Of a DNA stretch of 64,000 bases, positions 25,599-34,040 are shown one piece after another. Positions within the stretch are counted from its first letter, which is position 1. Each line of letters starts with the position of its first letter. The notes beneath the pieces are model-generated. The model was not told where the DNA came from. It worked only from the letters and a program-made list of their open reading frames with translations, and ran no database searches. The stretch comes from an uncultured Lachnospiraceae bacterium. GTDB lineage: Bacteria; Bacillota; Clostridia; Lachnospirales; Lachnospiraceae. The stretch lies in the NCBI GenBank assembly GCA_910588955.1, contig CAJURQ010000009.1, positions 1-64,000 on the forward strand. The letters run 5' to 3'. A program made the translations under genes and the position numbers.

Positions 25599-27236
25599 TC
25601 ACCCCCGCTCCTCCTCAACCATCCGCTCAAACTCCGCGGCAGGGACAGGCTTGGAATAGAGATAGCCCTGCAGGAAGGAGACACCGATGCTGCGGATGAT
25701 ATCCTGAATCTCTTTCGTCTCGATGCCTTCGGCAACGGTCTGAATCGAGAGTTGGCGGCACATATTTACCACGTTTTCGATAATCGCCATGTCTGTCATA
25801 TTTCCGTCGCGGATCAGCCCACGCACGAATTTCTGGTCTATTTTCAGAACGTCCATGCTGACATCGTGGAGCAGCCCGAAAGAGGCGTATTCCGTTCCGA
25901 AATCGTCCATGGCAATCTTAAAGCCGAGTTTCTGCAGCTTGTCAAACTGGCGGGAGAGCATTTTCGTGTCGTCGGCATTGCAGCTCTCCGTGAGTTCCAC
26001 CATGACGAGTTTCGGGTCCACTTCCAGTTCTTTCGCTTTTGCAATCAGCCGGTCTATAAATTCGCCGTCCAAAAGCTGGATGTAGGAGACGTTAAAGCTC
26101 ACACTGATGTCGCGGTATTTCTTCTGCCACATGGCGGCATGGCGCAGCGCTTCCTCCATGACCCAGAAACCGACTTCACGGATTTCTCCGGTGTTCTCCA
26201 GAATCTTAATAAACTCATAGGGCGTCGCATCTTGTATTTCAGGGGTTTTCCAGCGAAGCAGTGATTCGCATTCAACGATTTTTTTAGTCTGTGCGTCTAG
26301 GATTGGCTGGAAGTACAGTTCAAAACCTTCAAAATTGTTATGTATGCTCTGGGTCAGCGCCTCGCGGAGCATTCCCGTGCGGAGATGGCGCTGTGAGATT
26401 TTCTCGGAAAACTCAGAGATCCGTCCCTGTTTCTGGTCTTTGGCGTATTCCAGTGAATGCTCCAGATTGCTCATCAGCGTGTTGAAATCCGTTCCATTCT
26501 CCGGGTAGGATACGAGACCCGCGGAGACGGAAAAGCTTTTAAGACCTCTAATGTTGGTGCAGAGGTCATTTGCTTTCTCGAAAAGCCGGCTTAAGTTTTC
26601 TTTGGAGCCATTGGGGGAAAGAACGATAAATTCGTCTCCCTGAAGCCGGTAAACTCTGTCTTCTTTGCCGGCAAGGTCCGTAAGGCAGTTGGCGAGTGCC
26701 ACCAGCACTTTATTTCCATAGAGAAAACCGTTTGTGTTATTAATCTTCCGGAAGGAATTGATGCCGAGCAGAAGAATGGTGCCCCTTCCGGTGGAAAAAT
26801 CGTATTTCTGCATTTCATAGCTTGTCAGAAGAAGGGTGAGCGGATCATATTTGTTCTGGTTGTCGAGCCGGGTCATAAGCCCTGCAAAGACAAGCGGATT
26901 CCCGTTTTCATCGGAGATCACGCTGCCCTTGCATTCCAGCCACACATAATCGCCATATTTATTTTTCGCGCGGTACTGGCAGCTGTGACGGCTGGACGCG
27001 CCGGAAAAGACATTCTCGATATCCGCGATATAGGCGGCGCGATCGTCGGGATGGATGTGCTCCATCCACTTCGGTCCGTTGCCGGTTATATATTCGCCTT
27101 CCAGGTCAAAGTAATCCACGGTGTTTTTGGACCATCTGGTCAAATCTGTTTTCATATCACATACATAGATATAAATATTGTCAGAAGCGTTTGCAAAGGA
27201 CTCAAACAGTTCATTCTCCAAAATATTTTTTGACAT
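25599..27236 (-). CDS. PAS-GGDEF-EAL protein with altered active-site motifs
   Basis: A 545-residue c-di-GMP signalling protein without membrane segments. A PAS domain covers about 15-125 (KWMEHIHPDDRAAY, YGDYVWLECKG). The GGDEF domain (128-285) has QGDEF at 199-203 instead of GGDEF. The EAL domain (295-540) has ESL at 324-326 (ECESLLRW). DDFGTEYASFGLL and KIDQKFV are kept. The glutamate of EAL is retained, so phosphodiesterase activity is possible; cyclase activity is doubtful. AAGGAG precedes the start. It is transcribed alone, from a promoter overlapping that of the divergent lipoprotein gene. Confidence 0.88.
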   Translation of the reverse strand: MSKNILENELFESFANASDNIYIYVCDMKTDLTRWSKNTVDYFDLEGEYITGNGPKWMEHIHPDDRAAYIADIENVFSGASSRHSCQYRAKNKYGDYVWLECKGSVISDENGNPLVFAGLMTRLDNQNKYDPLTLLLTSYEMQKYDFSTGRGTILLLGINSFRKINNTNGFLYGNKVLVALANCLTDLAGKEDRVYRLQGDEFIVLSPNGSKENLSRLFEKANDLCTNIRGLKSFSVSAGLVSYPENGTDFNTLMSNLEHSLEYAKDQKQGRISEFSEKISQRHLRTGMLREALTQSIHNNFEGFELYFQPILDAQTKKIVECESLLRWKTPEIQDATPYEFIKILENTGEIREVGFWVMEEALRHAAMWQKKYRDISVSFNVSYIQLLDGEFIDRLIAKAKELEVDPKLVMVELTESCNADDTKMLSRQFDKLQKLGFKIAMDDFGTEYASFGLLHDVSMDVLKIDQKFVRGLIRDGNMTDMAIIENVVNMCRQLSIQTVAEGIETKEIQDIIRSIGVSFLQGYLYSKPVPAAEFERMVEEERG

Positions 27237-27281
27237 AGGAAAGGACTCCTTTCGGTAAATGTGTAAACCAGCAAATAAATT

Positions 27282-27318
27282 TGTTCTAATAGTACCATTT
27301 TACCATAATTTTGTTAAA
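27282..27318. promoter_or_regulatory. Overlapping divergent promoters
   Basis: Plus strand: TTGTTC (27282-27287), 17 bp, CATAAT (27305-27310). Minus strand: TTAACA (27318-27313), 17 bp, TACTAT (27295-27290). The two occupy the same 37 bp, so polymerase binding for one should exclude the other. Confidence 0.6.
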
Positions 27319-27388
27319 ATGAATATGAGGATGTGAAAAAGAAGGAAATAAAACGAAGATGTGGGAGAAAGGGGGGAATGGTGAAAGC

Positions 27389-28972
27389 ATGAAAGGGAAA
27401 CAGATTTTTCAAGAAGTGCTTTTGGCATTCCTTGTGGTTTTTTGTTTTCTGGGATGTGCAGGGGATATGGAGCCGCCGCAGGAGGGGGAAGCGGAAACCT
27501 CTGCCAGAGAAGACGGGGAGGAAGAGTCGAAGGAAGCGGGAGAATCACAGGGGGAGACGACGAAGGGGGATGCACAGTTGGAGGCAGTGCAAAAGAGACG
27601 GGAAATTCCCGTTGATTTTCCTTTTTACGGTGAGGAGAAGGAGCACAGGCTGGTATTGGCGGCTCCCGAAGAAGGACAGAATTCCTATGAACTGCTTTAC
27701 TATGATGAGGACGGAAAGATTCTGCAGCAGATCTTCTGCGGGAAGCTGACGGAGCCTGTCACCTTTTCCTTTGACGGATTGGCGTACGCTTCATGGTGTG
27801 ACCTTGAGATGTTTTCCGCAGGCAGCGATACGGGGCTTTTGTTTACTTGGAAGGACGACCGTTTTTCCATGACGCCCATCGGCATACCGCGATATGAGGA
27901 GTGCCGTGGTTCAGCCATGCTTACGGTGGCGGAGGATGAAGAGGTCAGTGAAAAAGAATTATATCTTTTAAATGAGGACAGGAACAGGGCAGAGAAAGCG
28001 AGAAGCTATATACTCCATAAAGACACAGCGGAGCTTACAATTTGGGATGAAATCGAAAAACGCTATCTTTTCGAGGGAACAGCAAGGCTGGATGAGAACG
28101 GAAATCCCGTGAACGACAAGTATTTTGACGCGCTTTTGTGGGGAAATCGTCCGATATTATTCGATTACAGGGAGGAGGAATCGATTCAGGTATGGGTCGG
28201 GGAAGGACCGAAGTTACGGGAAGAGAAGAAGATTGTGGAAATCGACAGTTATGAGGATTTGAGGGATGTGGAGTACAATTCGTGGCATAAGGAAGAATAT
28301 GGGAGCAGAGAGGCGCTTCTTGCAGATTTCGGGTTTAAGGACAGCGAGCCTGTGTATCAATATTTTGACCAGAACGGCAGTCTGGGACTGGAATTATACA
28401 TGGACGAGGACAGGGAGCAGGTGTGCGGCTTAGTCTATACGAACAGGACGAACAGCGATCTGGAGAAAGTGGCGGAAATAGATGGTTTTACTCTGTGTTA
28501 CATCCCGGAGGCAAAATGGAACGGAATCGATCCTTTTGCCTTCCAGTCGGTGTATGGAACCACAGGGGAGGACCGTGTTAAAGATTATGAGGAAAGCGTG
28601 ACGTACAATGATTTCGGGAAACCGGACTGTTTTGTGTCAAGAGGAAGGGTGGAGGGATGGTCGGCAGAGGATATGATGCAGGATATCCTTAGGATTGAAT
28701 TTGTCTACCGGGAGGATGGCACGTTATATCACAGGCACTACTATCATACGCATCAGGCGTTTGGAACCACACTGCAGGGGTTGGACAGTTATTATGATGC
28801 GTATGGGAGGGTAATTTTTGAGAGCGGTTACATTACCCACGGATGGCTGGAATACTATTATATTTATGAGGATGAGGACGGCAGGATTACAGACCAGCCG
28901 GCTTACGTCTTAGAGATTGACCACAATATGGGCTGTCCGTTTCCGAGAATGATTAGATGTCGTACAGATTAG
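27389..28972 (+). CDS. Hypothetical lipoprotein
   Basis: A 527-residue exported protein that I do not recognise. The N-terminus (MKGKQIFQEVLLAFLVVF) is a signal peptide, and FLGC gives a lipobox with the cysteine near residue 23. A low-complexity acidic linker with EGEAET and EESKEAGES follows to about residue 70. The rest is rich in aromatic and acidic residues with repeated YDEDG/YYDAYGR-type turns, suggesting beta-structure like RHS/YD-related proteins. ATG 27389 is chosen over 27359 because a G-rich RBS precedes it. It stands alone between two promoters. Confidence 0.75.
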   Translation: MKGKQIFQEVLLAFLVVFCFLGCAGDMEPPQEGEAETSAREDGEEESKEAGESQGETTKGDAQLEAVQKRREIPVDFPFYGEEKEHRLVLAAPEEGQNSYELLYYDEDGKILQQIFCGKLTEPVTFSFDGLAYASWCDLEMFSAGSDTGLLFTWKDDRFSMTPIGIPRYEECRGSAMLTVAEDEEVSEKELYLLNEDRNRAEKARSYILHKDTAELTIWDEIEKRYLFEGTARLDENGNPVNDKYFDALLWGNRPILFDYREEESIQVWVGEGPKLREEKKIVEIDSYEDLRDVEYNSWHKEEYGSREALLADFGFKDSEPVYQYFDQNGSLGLELYMDEDREQVCGLVYTNRTNSDLEKVAEIDGFTLCYIPEAKWNGIDPFAFQSVYGTTGEDRVKDYEESVTYNDFGKPDCFVSRGRVEGWSAEDMMQDILRIEFVYREDGTLYHRHYYHTHQAFGTTLQGLDSYYDAYGRVIFESGYITHGWLEYYYIYEDEDGRITDQPAYVLEIDHNMGCPFPRMIRCRTD

Positions 28973-29034
28973 ATTCCGTAACTGTGAAGCCGAAGGCTGA
29001 ATCGTTATGATGTCTGTAAAAGCGGGATATTTCC

Positions 29035-29063
29035 TTGTGTTCCATAATGGAAGCGTGTATAAT
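29035..29063 (+). promoter_or_regulatory. Promoter of the coat-like gene
   Basis: TTGTGT (29035-29040), 17 bp, TATAAT (29058-29063). It sits about 120 bp before the ATG at 29182. The gap 28973-29181 has no other gene; a small AGCC/GGCT hairpin near 28990 has no T-run. Confidence 0.65.
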
Positions 29064-29181
29064 AAATACAATAGTGTCCATGAATGGATTTTCGGCAGCT
29101 TGGCAATACTTGGTATCAGAGGACGACAGAGAGTGTATGGCTGCATACTGCTGTAACGTCCGAGAGAAAGGAGTGTTGACC

Positions 29182-29640
29182 ATGATACTGACGGAAAAAG
29201 AAACAACCGCATTGCGGGACTTACAGACACAGGAGAAGTCCTGCATCACAAAGTATGAGAAGTACGCTGCCCAAGCGAGGGACACGGAGCTGCAGAGCCT
29301 GTTCCGGACGCTGCAGCAGGACGAGCAGAAGCATTATCAGTCCATTGGGCAGGCGCTGCACGGCAATGTGCCGGAGTGTGACTGCAACGATTCTCAGGGA
29401 AAGAATTACGCGCCGAAGGGCACATACAAGGACGGAGCGAACGCCGCGGACAAGGAGCACGACTGCTTTTTGGCAACGGACTGTATCGGGACAGAGAAGC
29501 TGGTATCAGGAGAGTACAATACTAATGTGTTTTCCTGTGATAATTCGGGCTTGAGAAAGCTTCTTGCCGACATACAGATTGAGGAGCAGAATCATGCGGA
29601 GATGCTTTATAAGTATAAGCAGGTAAATGCGATGGCGTAG
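29182..29640 (+). CDS. Ferritin-like spore coat protein (CotF type)
   Basis: A 152-residue all-helical protein. Repeated E-x-x-H spacing (LQQDEQKHYQSIGQAL near 48-63, IQIEEQNHAEMLYKY near 131-145) is typical of ferritin-like four-helix bundles, including CotF-type coat proteins of Clostridia. The middle holds a cysteine pair (ECDC) and a loop GKNYAPKGTY. AAAGGAG lies 8 nt before ATG 29182; the in-frame extension upstream to 29035 begins inside the promoter. With spoIVA and a gerA gene nearby, a sporulation role is reasonable, though rubrerythrin-like redox roles are possible. Confidence 0.75.
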   Translation: MILTEKETTALRDLQTQEKSCITKYEKYAAQARDTELQSLFRTLQQDEQKHYQSIGQALHGNVPECDCNDSQGKNYAPKGTYKDGANAADKEHDCFLATDCIGTEKLVSGEYNTNVFSCDNSGLRKLLADIQIEEQNHAEMLYKYKQVNAMA

Positions 29641-29663
29641 GAGCTGACGTCAGGATTGGACAT

Positions 29664-29703
29664 GAGTAGGAGGAATGCTTTATAAGAGAGATTTCTCCTA
29701 CTC
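29664..29703 (+). terminator. Hairpin between coat-like gene and histidine kinase
   Basis: GAGTAGGAG (29664-29672) pairs with CTCCTACTC (29695-29703) across a 22-nt loop. There is no T-run, so it is a weak terminator or a leader structure for the kinase gene that starts 24 nt later. Confidence 0.5.
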
Positions 29704-29726
29704 AATGGTTTGGATGCGAGGAAGAT

Positions 29727-31922
29727 ATGTTTAGTTTTTTAGTGGGTTTACAGATTCTGACGGTTCTGGGATGCTTTGGTTTTGTCATTCTTATGACAAG
29801 ACAGCGTGAGAGTGCGCTCTCCAAGCTGATGCTCTGCATTGGCTTCCTTGGCGCAATCCAAAACGCCGGGTACTTGCTGGAACTGCTTTCCCGGGATATT
29901 GGGGAAGCAATGATTGCTGTGCGTGTGGAGTTTATGGGTGGCGCTTTTATCACCACTTTTCTCTTTGTGTTCACGGCAAAATACTGTGGATATCACCTAT
30001 CGGCAAAGCTGGAAGCCCTTATGTTCTGTCTGGACGGGCTGGTGCTTTTGTGTATCTGGGGATATCGCTATACGCCCGTCTATTACGCCAGAGTCTCCTT
30101 CGTGACGGAAGGTCTTTTCCCACATCTGATACTGGAAAAGGGTCCGCTCCACTATGTGTTTCTTGCACAGATGATGTTCCATATGGTGGGGAGCTTCGTT
30201 TTCACGGTGCAGGCGAACAGGAGAGTGGGAAAAGGGAAAAAGAATGTCAATATGATAGCGCTGGGAGCCTGCAGTATTTTTCCGATTCTGGGATTTGTCT
30301 GCGATGAGCTGCAGTGGATTGAGGGATATGATGCGGTGCCGGCATGCGAAGGGATCGGTATTCTGGCTTTTGGAATTGTTGTAATCTTTTATCATATATT
30401 TGATATTACCATTACAGCCCATGAGGATATCATTAAATCCATGGACGAGGCTGTGCTGATTGTGGATGTGGATGGCGGATTTCTGGAGGCGAACGATAAG
30501 GCGAAAGAACTGTTTCAGAGTCTGGGCAGATTCAAACGGGGAGAACAGGTCTGCAAAGAGAATCTGAAGGAGATTTTTGACACGAATACATATTTTGAAC
30601 ATATCAGCTGCAATCATACCTTTGAGGTACATGCAAATAAAATCTGGAACAACCGTGTGCTTGTGGGATATTCTATTGTATTTGTGGATATGACACAGAG
30701 CAGAAATCAGATCGAACAGATGCGGCTTCTCAAAGCGAACGCGGAAAAGGCGAATCGTGCCAAATCGGAGTTTTTGGCAAGAATGTCCCATGAAATCAGA
30801 ACTCCGATCAACGCGGTGATCGGTATGAATGAGATGGTGCTGCGGGAATCCTCCGAGGAGGATGTGAAAAAGTATTCTATGGATATCAAAACTTCGGCGC
30901 ATGCGCTTTTGGGCATTATTAATGATATTCTGGATTTCTCAAAGATTGAGTCGGGCAAGATGGAGATTGTGCCCGCAGAGTATGAATTTAACAGTATGCT
31001 CAACGACCTGTACAACATATTTTCTCTGCGTGCGCATGAAAAAGGGCTGCGGTTTGAGGTGTCAGTTGAGCCGTCGCTGCCGTCCAAGCTTTTTGGTGAC
31101 GATCTGCGTATCCGGCAGGTGCTCACAAATCTTTTGACTAATGCAGTCAAGTATACCCGCAAGGGAACCGTAACTTTTGAGGTGACAGGGGAGCGGGATG
31201 GTGCGGACGTGATTCTGCATTTTACGGTGCGCGACACGGGCGTCGGCATCAGGCAGGAGGATATTCCGAAGCTGTTCTCCGCGTTTGAGCGGATTGACGA
31301 GGAGAAGAACCACAACATTGAGGGTACGGGTCTGGGAATGAATATTTCCCTGCAGCTGCTCAAGCTAATGGATACGGACTTGCATGTGGAGAGCGTCTAT
31401 GGCGAGGGCACTCGTTTCTTCTTTGCGCTGCGTCAGGGCGTTGTGAATGTAGAGCCCATTGGCAGCTTTCAGGAGCGTGCAAAAAATGCGGCAAAGGAGC
31501 ACAATTATCATGCAAGCTTTACGTCGCCGGAGGGAGAAATTTTACTTGTTGACGATAACCGTGTGAACAGAAGAGTGTTCTGCGGTCTGTTGAAGCAGAC
31601 GCAGATTCAGATTACGGATGTGGGCAGCGGTAGGGAGTGTCTGGATCATATCCGGCAGAAACATTATGATATCATTTTCCTTGACCACATGATGCCGGAG
31701 ATGGACGGCATGGAAACCATGCGGCAAATGGAGGAGATGGAAGATAATCTGTGTAAGGAAACGCCGGTGATCATGCTGACGGCGAATGCGATTATGGGAG
31801 CAAAAGAGAAGTATCTGGAGGCGGGTTTTGACGATTTCCTTGCAAAGCCCATTGACCAGACAAAGTTGGAACGGCTTATGATGCACTGGATGCCGCAGGA
31901 GAAGATACATAGTAATATTTAG
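29727..31922 (+). CDS. Hybrid sensor histidine kinase with 7TM N-terminus
   Basis: A 731-residue membrane signalling protein. About seven membrane helices (1-230) form a HisKA_7TM-type sensor. A PAS-like domain covers about 232-325. The dimerisation domain has SHEIRTPINA with H355 as phosphorylation site. The ATPase domain shows NAVKYT (N box, about 472-477), DTGVGI and GTGLGM. A receiver domain from 604 has the DD pair at 609-610, phospho-acceptor D653 in FLDHMMPEMDG, and K707 in LAKP. No separate response regulator is adjacent, so output probably goes through an Hpt protein elsewhere. GAGGAAG precedes the ATG. Confidence 0.93.
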   Translation: MFSFLVGLQILTVLGCFGFVILMTRQRESALSKLMLCIGFLGAIQNAGYLLELLSRDIGEAMIAVRVEFMGGAFITTFLFVFTAKYCGYHLSAKLEALMFCLDGLVLLCIWGYRYTPVYYARVSFVTEGLFPHLILEKGPLHYVFLAQMMFHMVGSFVFTVQANRRVGKGKKNVNMIALGACSIFPILGFVCDELQWIEGYDAVPACEGIGILAFGIVVIFYHIFDITITAHEDIIKSMDEAVLIVDVDGGFLEANDKAKELFQSLGRFKRGEQVCKENLKEIFDTNTYFEHISCNHTFEVHANKIWNNRVLVGYSIVFVDMTQSRNQIEQMRLLKANAEKANRAKSEFLARMSHEIRTPINAVIGMNEMVLRESSEEDVKKYSMDIKTSAHALLGIINDILDFSKIESGKMEIVPAEYEFNSMLNDLYNIFSLRAHEKGLRFEVSVEPSLPSKLFGDDLRIRQVLTNLLTNAVKYTRKGTVTFEVTGERDGADVILHFTVRDTGVGIRQEDIPKLFSAFERIDEEKNHNIEGTGLGMNISLQLLKLMDTDLHVESVYGEGTRFFFALRQGVVNVEPIGSFQERAKNAAKEHNYHASFTSPEGEILLVDDNRVNRRVFCGLLKQTQIQITDVGSGRECLDHIRQKHYDIIFLDHMMPEMDGMETMRQMEEMEDNLCKETPVIMLTANAIMGAKEKYLEAGFDDFLAKPIDQTKLERLMMHWMPQEKIHSNI

Positions 31923-31938
31923 AAAGAGGGGAAACGCT

Positions 31939-32799
31939 ATGAGAGAAAAAATAAAGGTAGAAGTGAAAGCGCCTCAGTACTCGGTTGTGTCGGGGGTGAC
32001 GTTTGCGCAGGTGGACGCGTGGTTCGGGCATACGAGAAGAGATTTAAAAATGGACATTATTTATCCCGAGGACGCATCGAAGAAATATCCCTGCGTGGTA
32101 TGGATCTGCGGCGGCGCGTGGCTGCGCATGGACCGCTCCGCCCATCTGGCGTATCTGTCGGAGCTTGCGAGAAGCGGGTTTGTGGTGGCAAGTGTGGAAT
32201 ACCGCACCTCCAACGAGGCAAATTTCCCGGACCAGCTCACGGACGTAAAGGCAGGCATCCGCTATCTGCGGGCATTGAGCGAGCGCTATCATATTGATAC
32301 GGAGCGGTTCGGCGTGATGGGAGAGTCGGCGGGCGGTTATCTGGCGGCGATGGCGGCGCTTTTGGGCGATAAGGCTTATGATGTGGGAGCGTTTACGGAA
32401 TATTCCAGTAAGGTGCAGGCGGCATGCCCATGGTATCCGCCCTCGGACGTGACGGCATTTCCCTACCCCTCGCCGGTGGAGGCGGCAGCGTCCATGGAAT
32501 CTTTGCTGCTTGGAAAAAACGTAGCGCTGCATAAGGAGGAGGCAATAAAAATCTGCCCGGTTACCTATGTGACAAAGGATGCGCCGCCGTTTCTCATCAT
32601 ACACGGGGACAACGATCATACCGTTCCCTTCGAGCAGGGAGAGATCCTGCATGATAAACTGGATGCGGTTGGCGCCGATGTAAAACTTCTCGTTTTGGAG
32701 GGGGCGGATCACGCTGACATGCCATTTTTCCAGCAGGAACTCTGGCAGCGGATCATCAGCTTTTTCAAGGCGAAGCTGGGAGAGGCAGCGGCGGTATAA
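31939..32799 (+). CDS. Alpha/beta hydrolase (acetyl-esterase-like)
   Basis: A 286-residue cytosolic esterase of the BD-FAE/hormone-sensitive-lipase-like group. The oxyanion motif is CGGAWLR near 56-62. The nucleophile elbow is GESAGGYLA near 130-138. IHGDNDHTVPFEQG carries the catalytic aspartate, and GADHADM the histidine near 257. Such enzymes often remove acetyl groups from plant polysaccharides; the substrate here is not known. It starts 17 nt after the kinase stop behind AAAGAGGGG and may share its transcript. Confidence 0.85.
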   Translation: MREKIKVEVKAPQYSVVSGVTFAQVDAWFGHTRRDLKMDIIYPEDASKKYPCVVWICGGAWLRMDRSAHLAYLSELARSGFVVASVEYRTSNEANFPDQLTDVKAGIRYLRALSERYHIDTERFGVMGESAGGYLAAMAALLGDKAYDVGAFTEYSSKVQAACPWYPPSDVTAFPYPSPVEAAASMESLLLGKNVALHKEEAIKICPVTYVTKDAPPFLIIHGDNDHTVPFEQGEILHDKLDAVGADVKLLVLEGADHADMPFFQQELWQRIISFFKAKLGEAAAV

Positions 32800-32820
32800 A
32801 AGGACAAAGAAAGGAAAAAG

Positions 32821-33414
32821 ATGAGTTATTATTTAGTAGATTTTGAAAATGTAAAAAAGGACGGGCTGGACGGCATACACAAGCTGGAGGAAGAGGATAA
32901 GGTGTGCATTTTTTACAGTAAGAATGCGGACAGCATTACCTTTGACCAACACAGAAGAATTATGGAGTCCAAGGCGCTTATTGAGTTTTGCAAGGTGGAG
33001 GTGGGCAGCAAGAACGCGCTCGATTTTCAGCTGGCAACGCAGCTCGGGTACCTGATTGCGAATCATGCGGCTGACGCGTACTATATTGTCAGCAAAGATA
33101 AGGGATTTGAGATTCTGAGCGGTTACTGGAAGAGCAGAAATGTTCTGGTAACGCTGATTGCGGATATCACAGGGCGCAGTCATGATCACGAGACGCAGGA
33201 ACTGCAGGAGAAACTGTCGGAAAAGCTGCAGGATATTCTCAAGGAGGAGAAGGATGTAAGCGTGGATGTGGTTTTGAAGATCGTCCAGCAGTATAAGACA
33301 AAGCAGGGCATTATGAATGCGCTGATGAAGAAATATCCGAGTGCGGACAATAAGAAGTCTAGTAAGATTTATAAGACGATCAAACCCCTTCTCTCGGACA
33401 AAAAGGGAAGCTGA
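32821..33414 (+). CDS. PIN/NYN-like RNase-fold protein
   Basis: A 197-residue protein whose N-terminal 115 residues look like a PIN/NYN nuclease: YYLVDFENV (D7, E9, N10), VGSKNALDFQLATQLGYL with a conserved aspartate near 67, and YYIVSKDKGFEIL with another near 91. The rest is a helical, lysine-rich tail with a coiled-coil-like stretch (QELQEKLSEKLQDIL). It is distinct from the LabA-like NYN gene at 23841. The ATG follows AAAGGAAAAAG. It lies 22 nt after the esterase gene. RNA cleavage is plausible; the biological role is unknown. Confidence 0.72.
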   Translation: MSYYLVDFENVKKDGLDGIHKLEEEDKVCIFYSKNADSITFDQHRRIMESKALIEFCKVEVGSKNALDFQLATQLGYLIANHAADAYYIVSKDKGFEILSGYWKSRNVLVTLIADITGRSHDHETQELQEKLSEKLQDILKEEKDVSVDVVLKIVQQYKTKQGIMNALMKKYPSADNKKSSKIYKTIKPLLSDKKGS

Positions 33415-33496
33415 GGAAAGTGCGGATAATCCTGTCAAAAGGTGGGAAGATAAGAAGGTACGGTAAATGGAGCGGAAAAGAGAGAGGGAACAGCGT

Positions 33497-33991
33497 ATGA
33501 GAATCAGAAAAAAATCGATGGTTATGATAGGACTTTTCATTGTACTTACCGGGTTAATCTGCACCGCATGCGGAGGCGGGGAAAAAGATTCAGGGAAACT
33601 GGAAGGATCTTTGCAGGATATTATGGCGTCCCTGTATGCGAATGCGGATTTGGTGCAGGATTTTAAGGATAATCTGGACAGCTACGAGACGATTGAACTG
33701 ACGGACGATCTGGAAGTATCTATTTTGGGAACGGATCAGATTACCTATACGGAGGGCGTTGTTTCCATGCCCATGATGTCATCCATGGCTTATCAGTGCG
33801 TGCTGCTGCGTGTGGACGAGGCGGATGTTGAGAGCGCAAAGCAGGCGCTTAAAGACAACGCCAATCTGGATAAGTGGGTCTGCGTCAGCGCGGAGACCAT
33901 GTTGATCGAGAGCCGCGGGGATGTGATCTTCTTTATCATGAGTGATAAGAGTACGGCGGAAGCTATGAGCAGCGCGTTTCAGAAGTTATAG
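33497..33991 (+). CDS. DUF4358-like lipoprotein
   Basis: A 164-residue exported lipoprotein. The signal peptide (MRIRKKSMVMIGLFIVLTG) ends at a lipobox whose cysteine lies in CTACGGG. The mature part is a small mixed alpha/beta domain with DIMASLYAN and a C-terminal GDVIFFIMSDKSTAEA, resembling the clostridial DUF4358 family. No function is known to me. The ATG at 33497 has GAGAGGGA about 8 nt upstream; the in-frame ATG at 33467 does not. A bidirectional terminator follows. Confidence 0.75.
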   Translation: MRIRKKSMVMIGLFIVLTGLICTACGGGEKDSGKLEGSLQDIMASLYANADLVQDFKDNLDSYETIELTDDLEVSILGTDQITYTEGVVSMPMMSSMAYQCVLLRVDEADVESAKQALKDNANLDKWVCVSAETMLIESRGDVIFFIMSDKSTAEAMSSAFQKL

Positions 33992-34008
33992 GAAATCGAA
34001 CGCTTTAG

Positions 34009-34040
34009 GAGGTGAAGGCTAGTACGCCTTCACCTCTTTC
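34009..34040. terminator. Bidirectional terminator overlapping the potD stop
   Basis: GAGGTGAAGGC (34009-34019), six-base loop, GCCTTCACCTC (34026-34036), then TTT. It lies between convergent genes; the TAG of potD is at 34019-34021, inside the hairpin. Confidence 0.85.

Noticed and set aside
25575..25612. G-rich/C-rich inverted repeat between convergent genes
   Set aside because: GGAGGGGGG with CCCCCGCTCC can pair with bulges, but lacks T-runs on both sides and overlaps a stop codon; not called as terminator.
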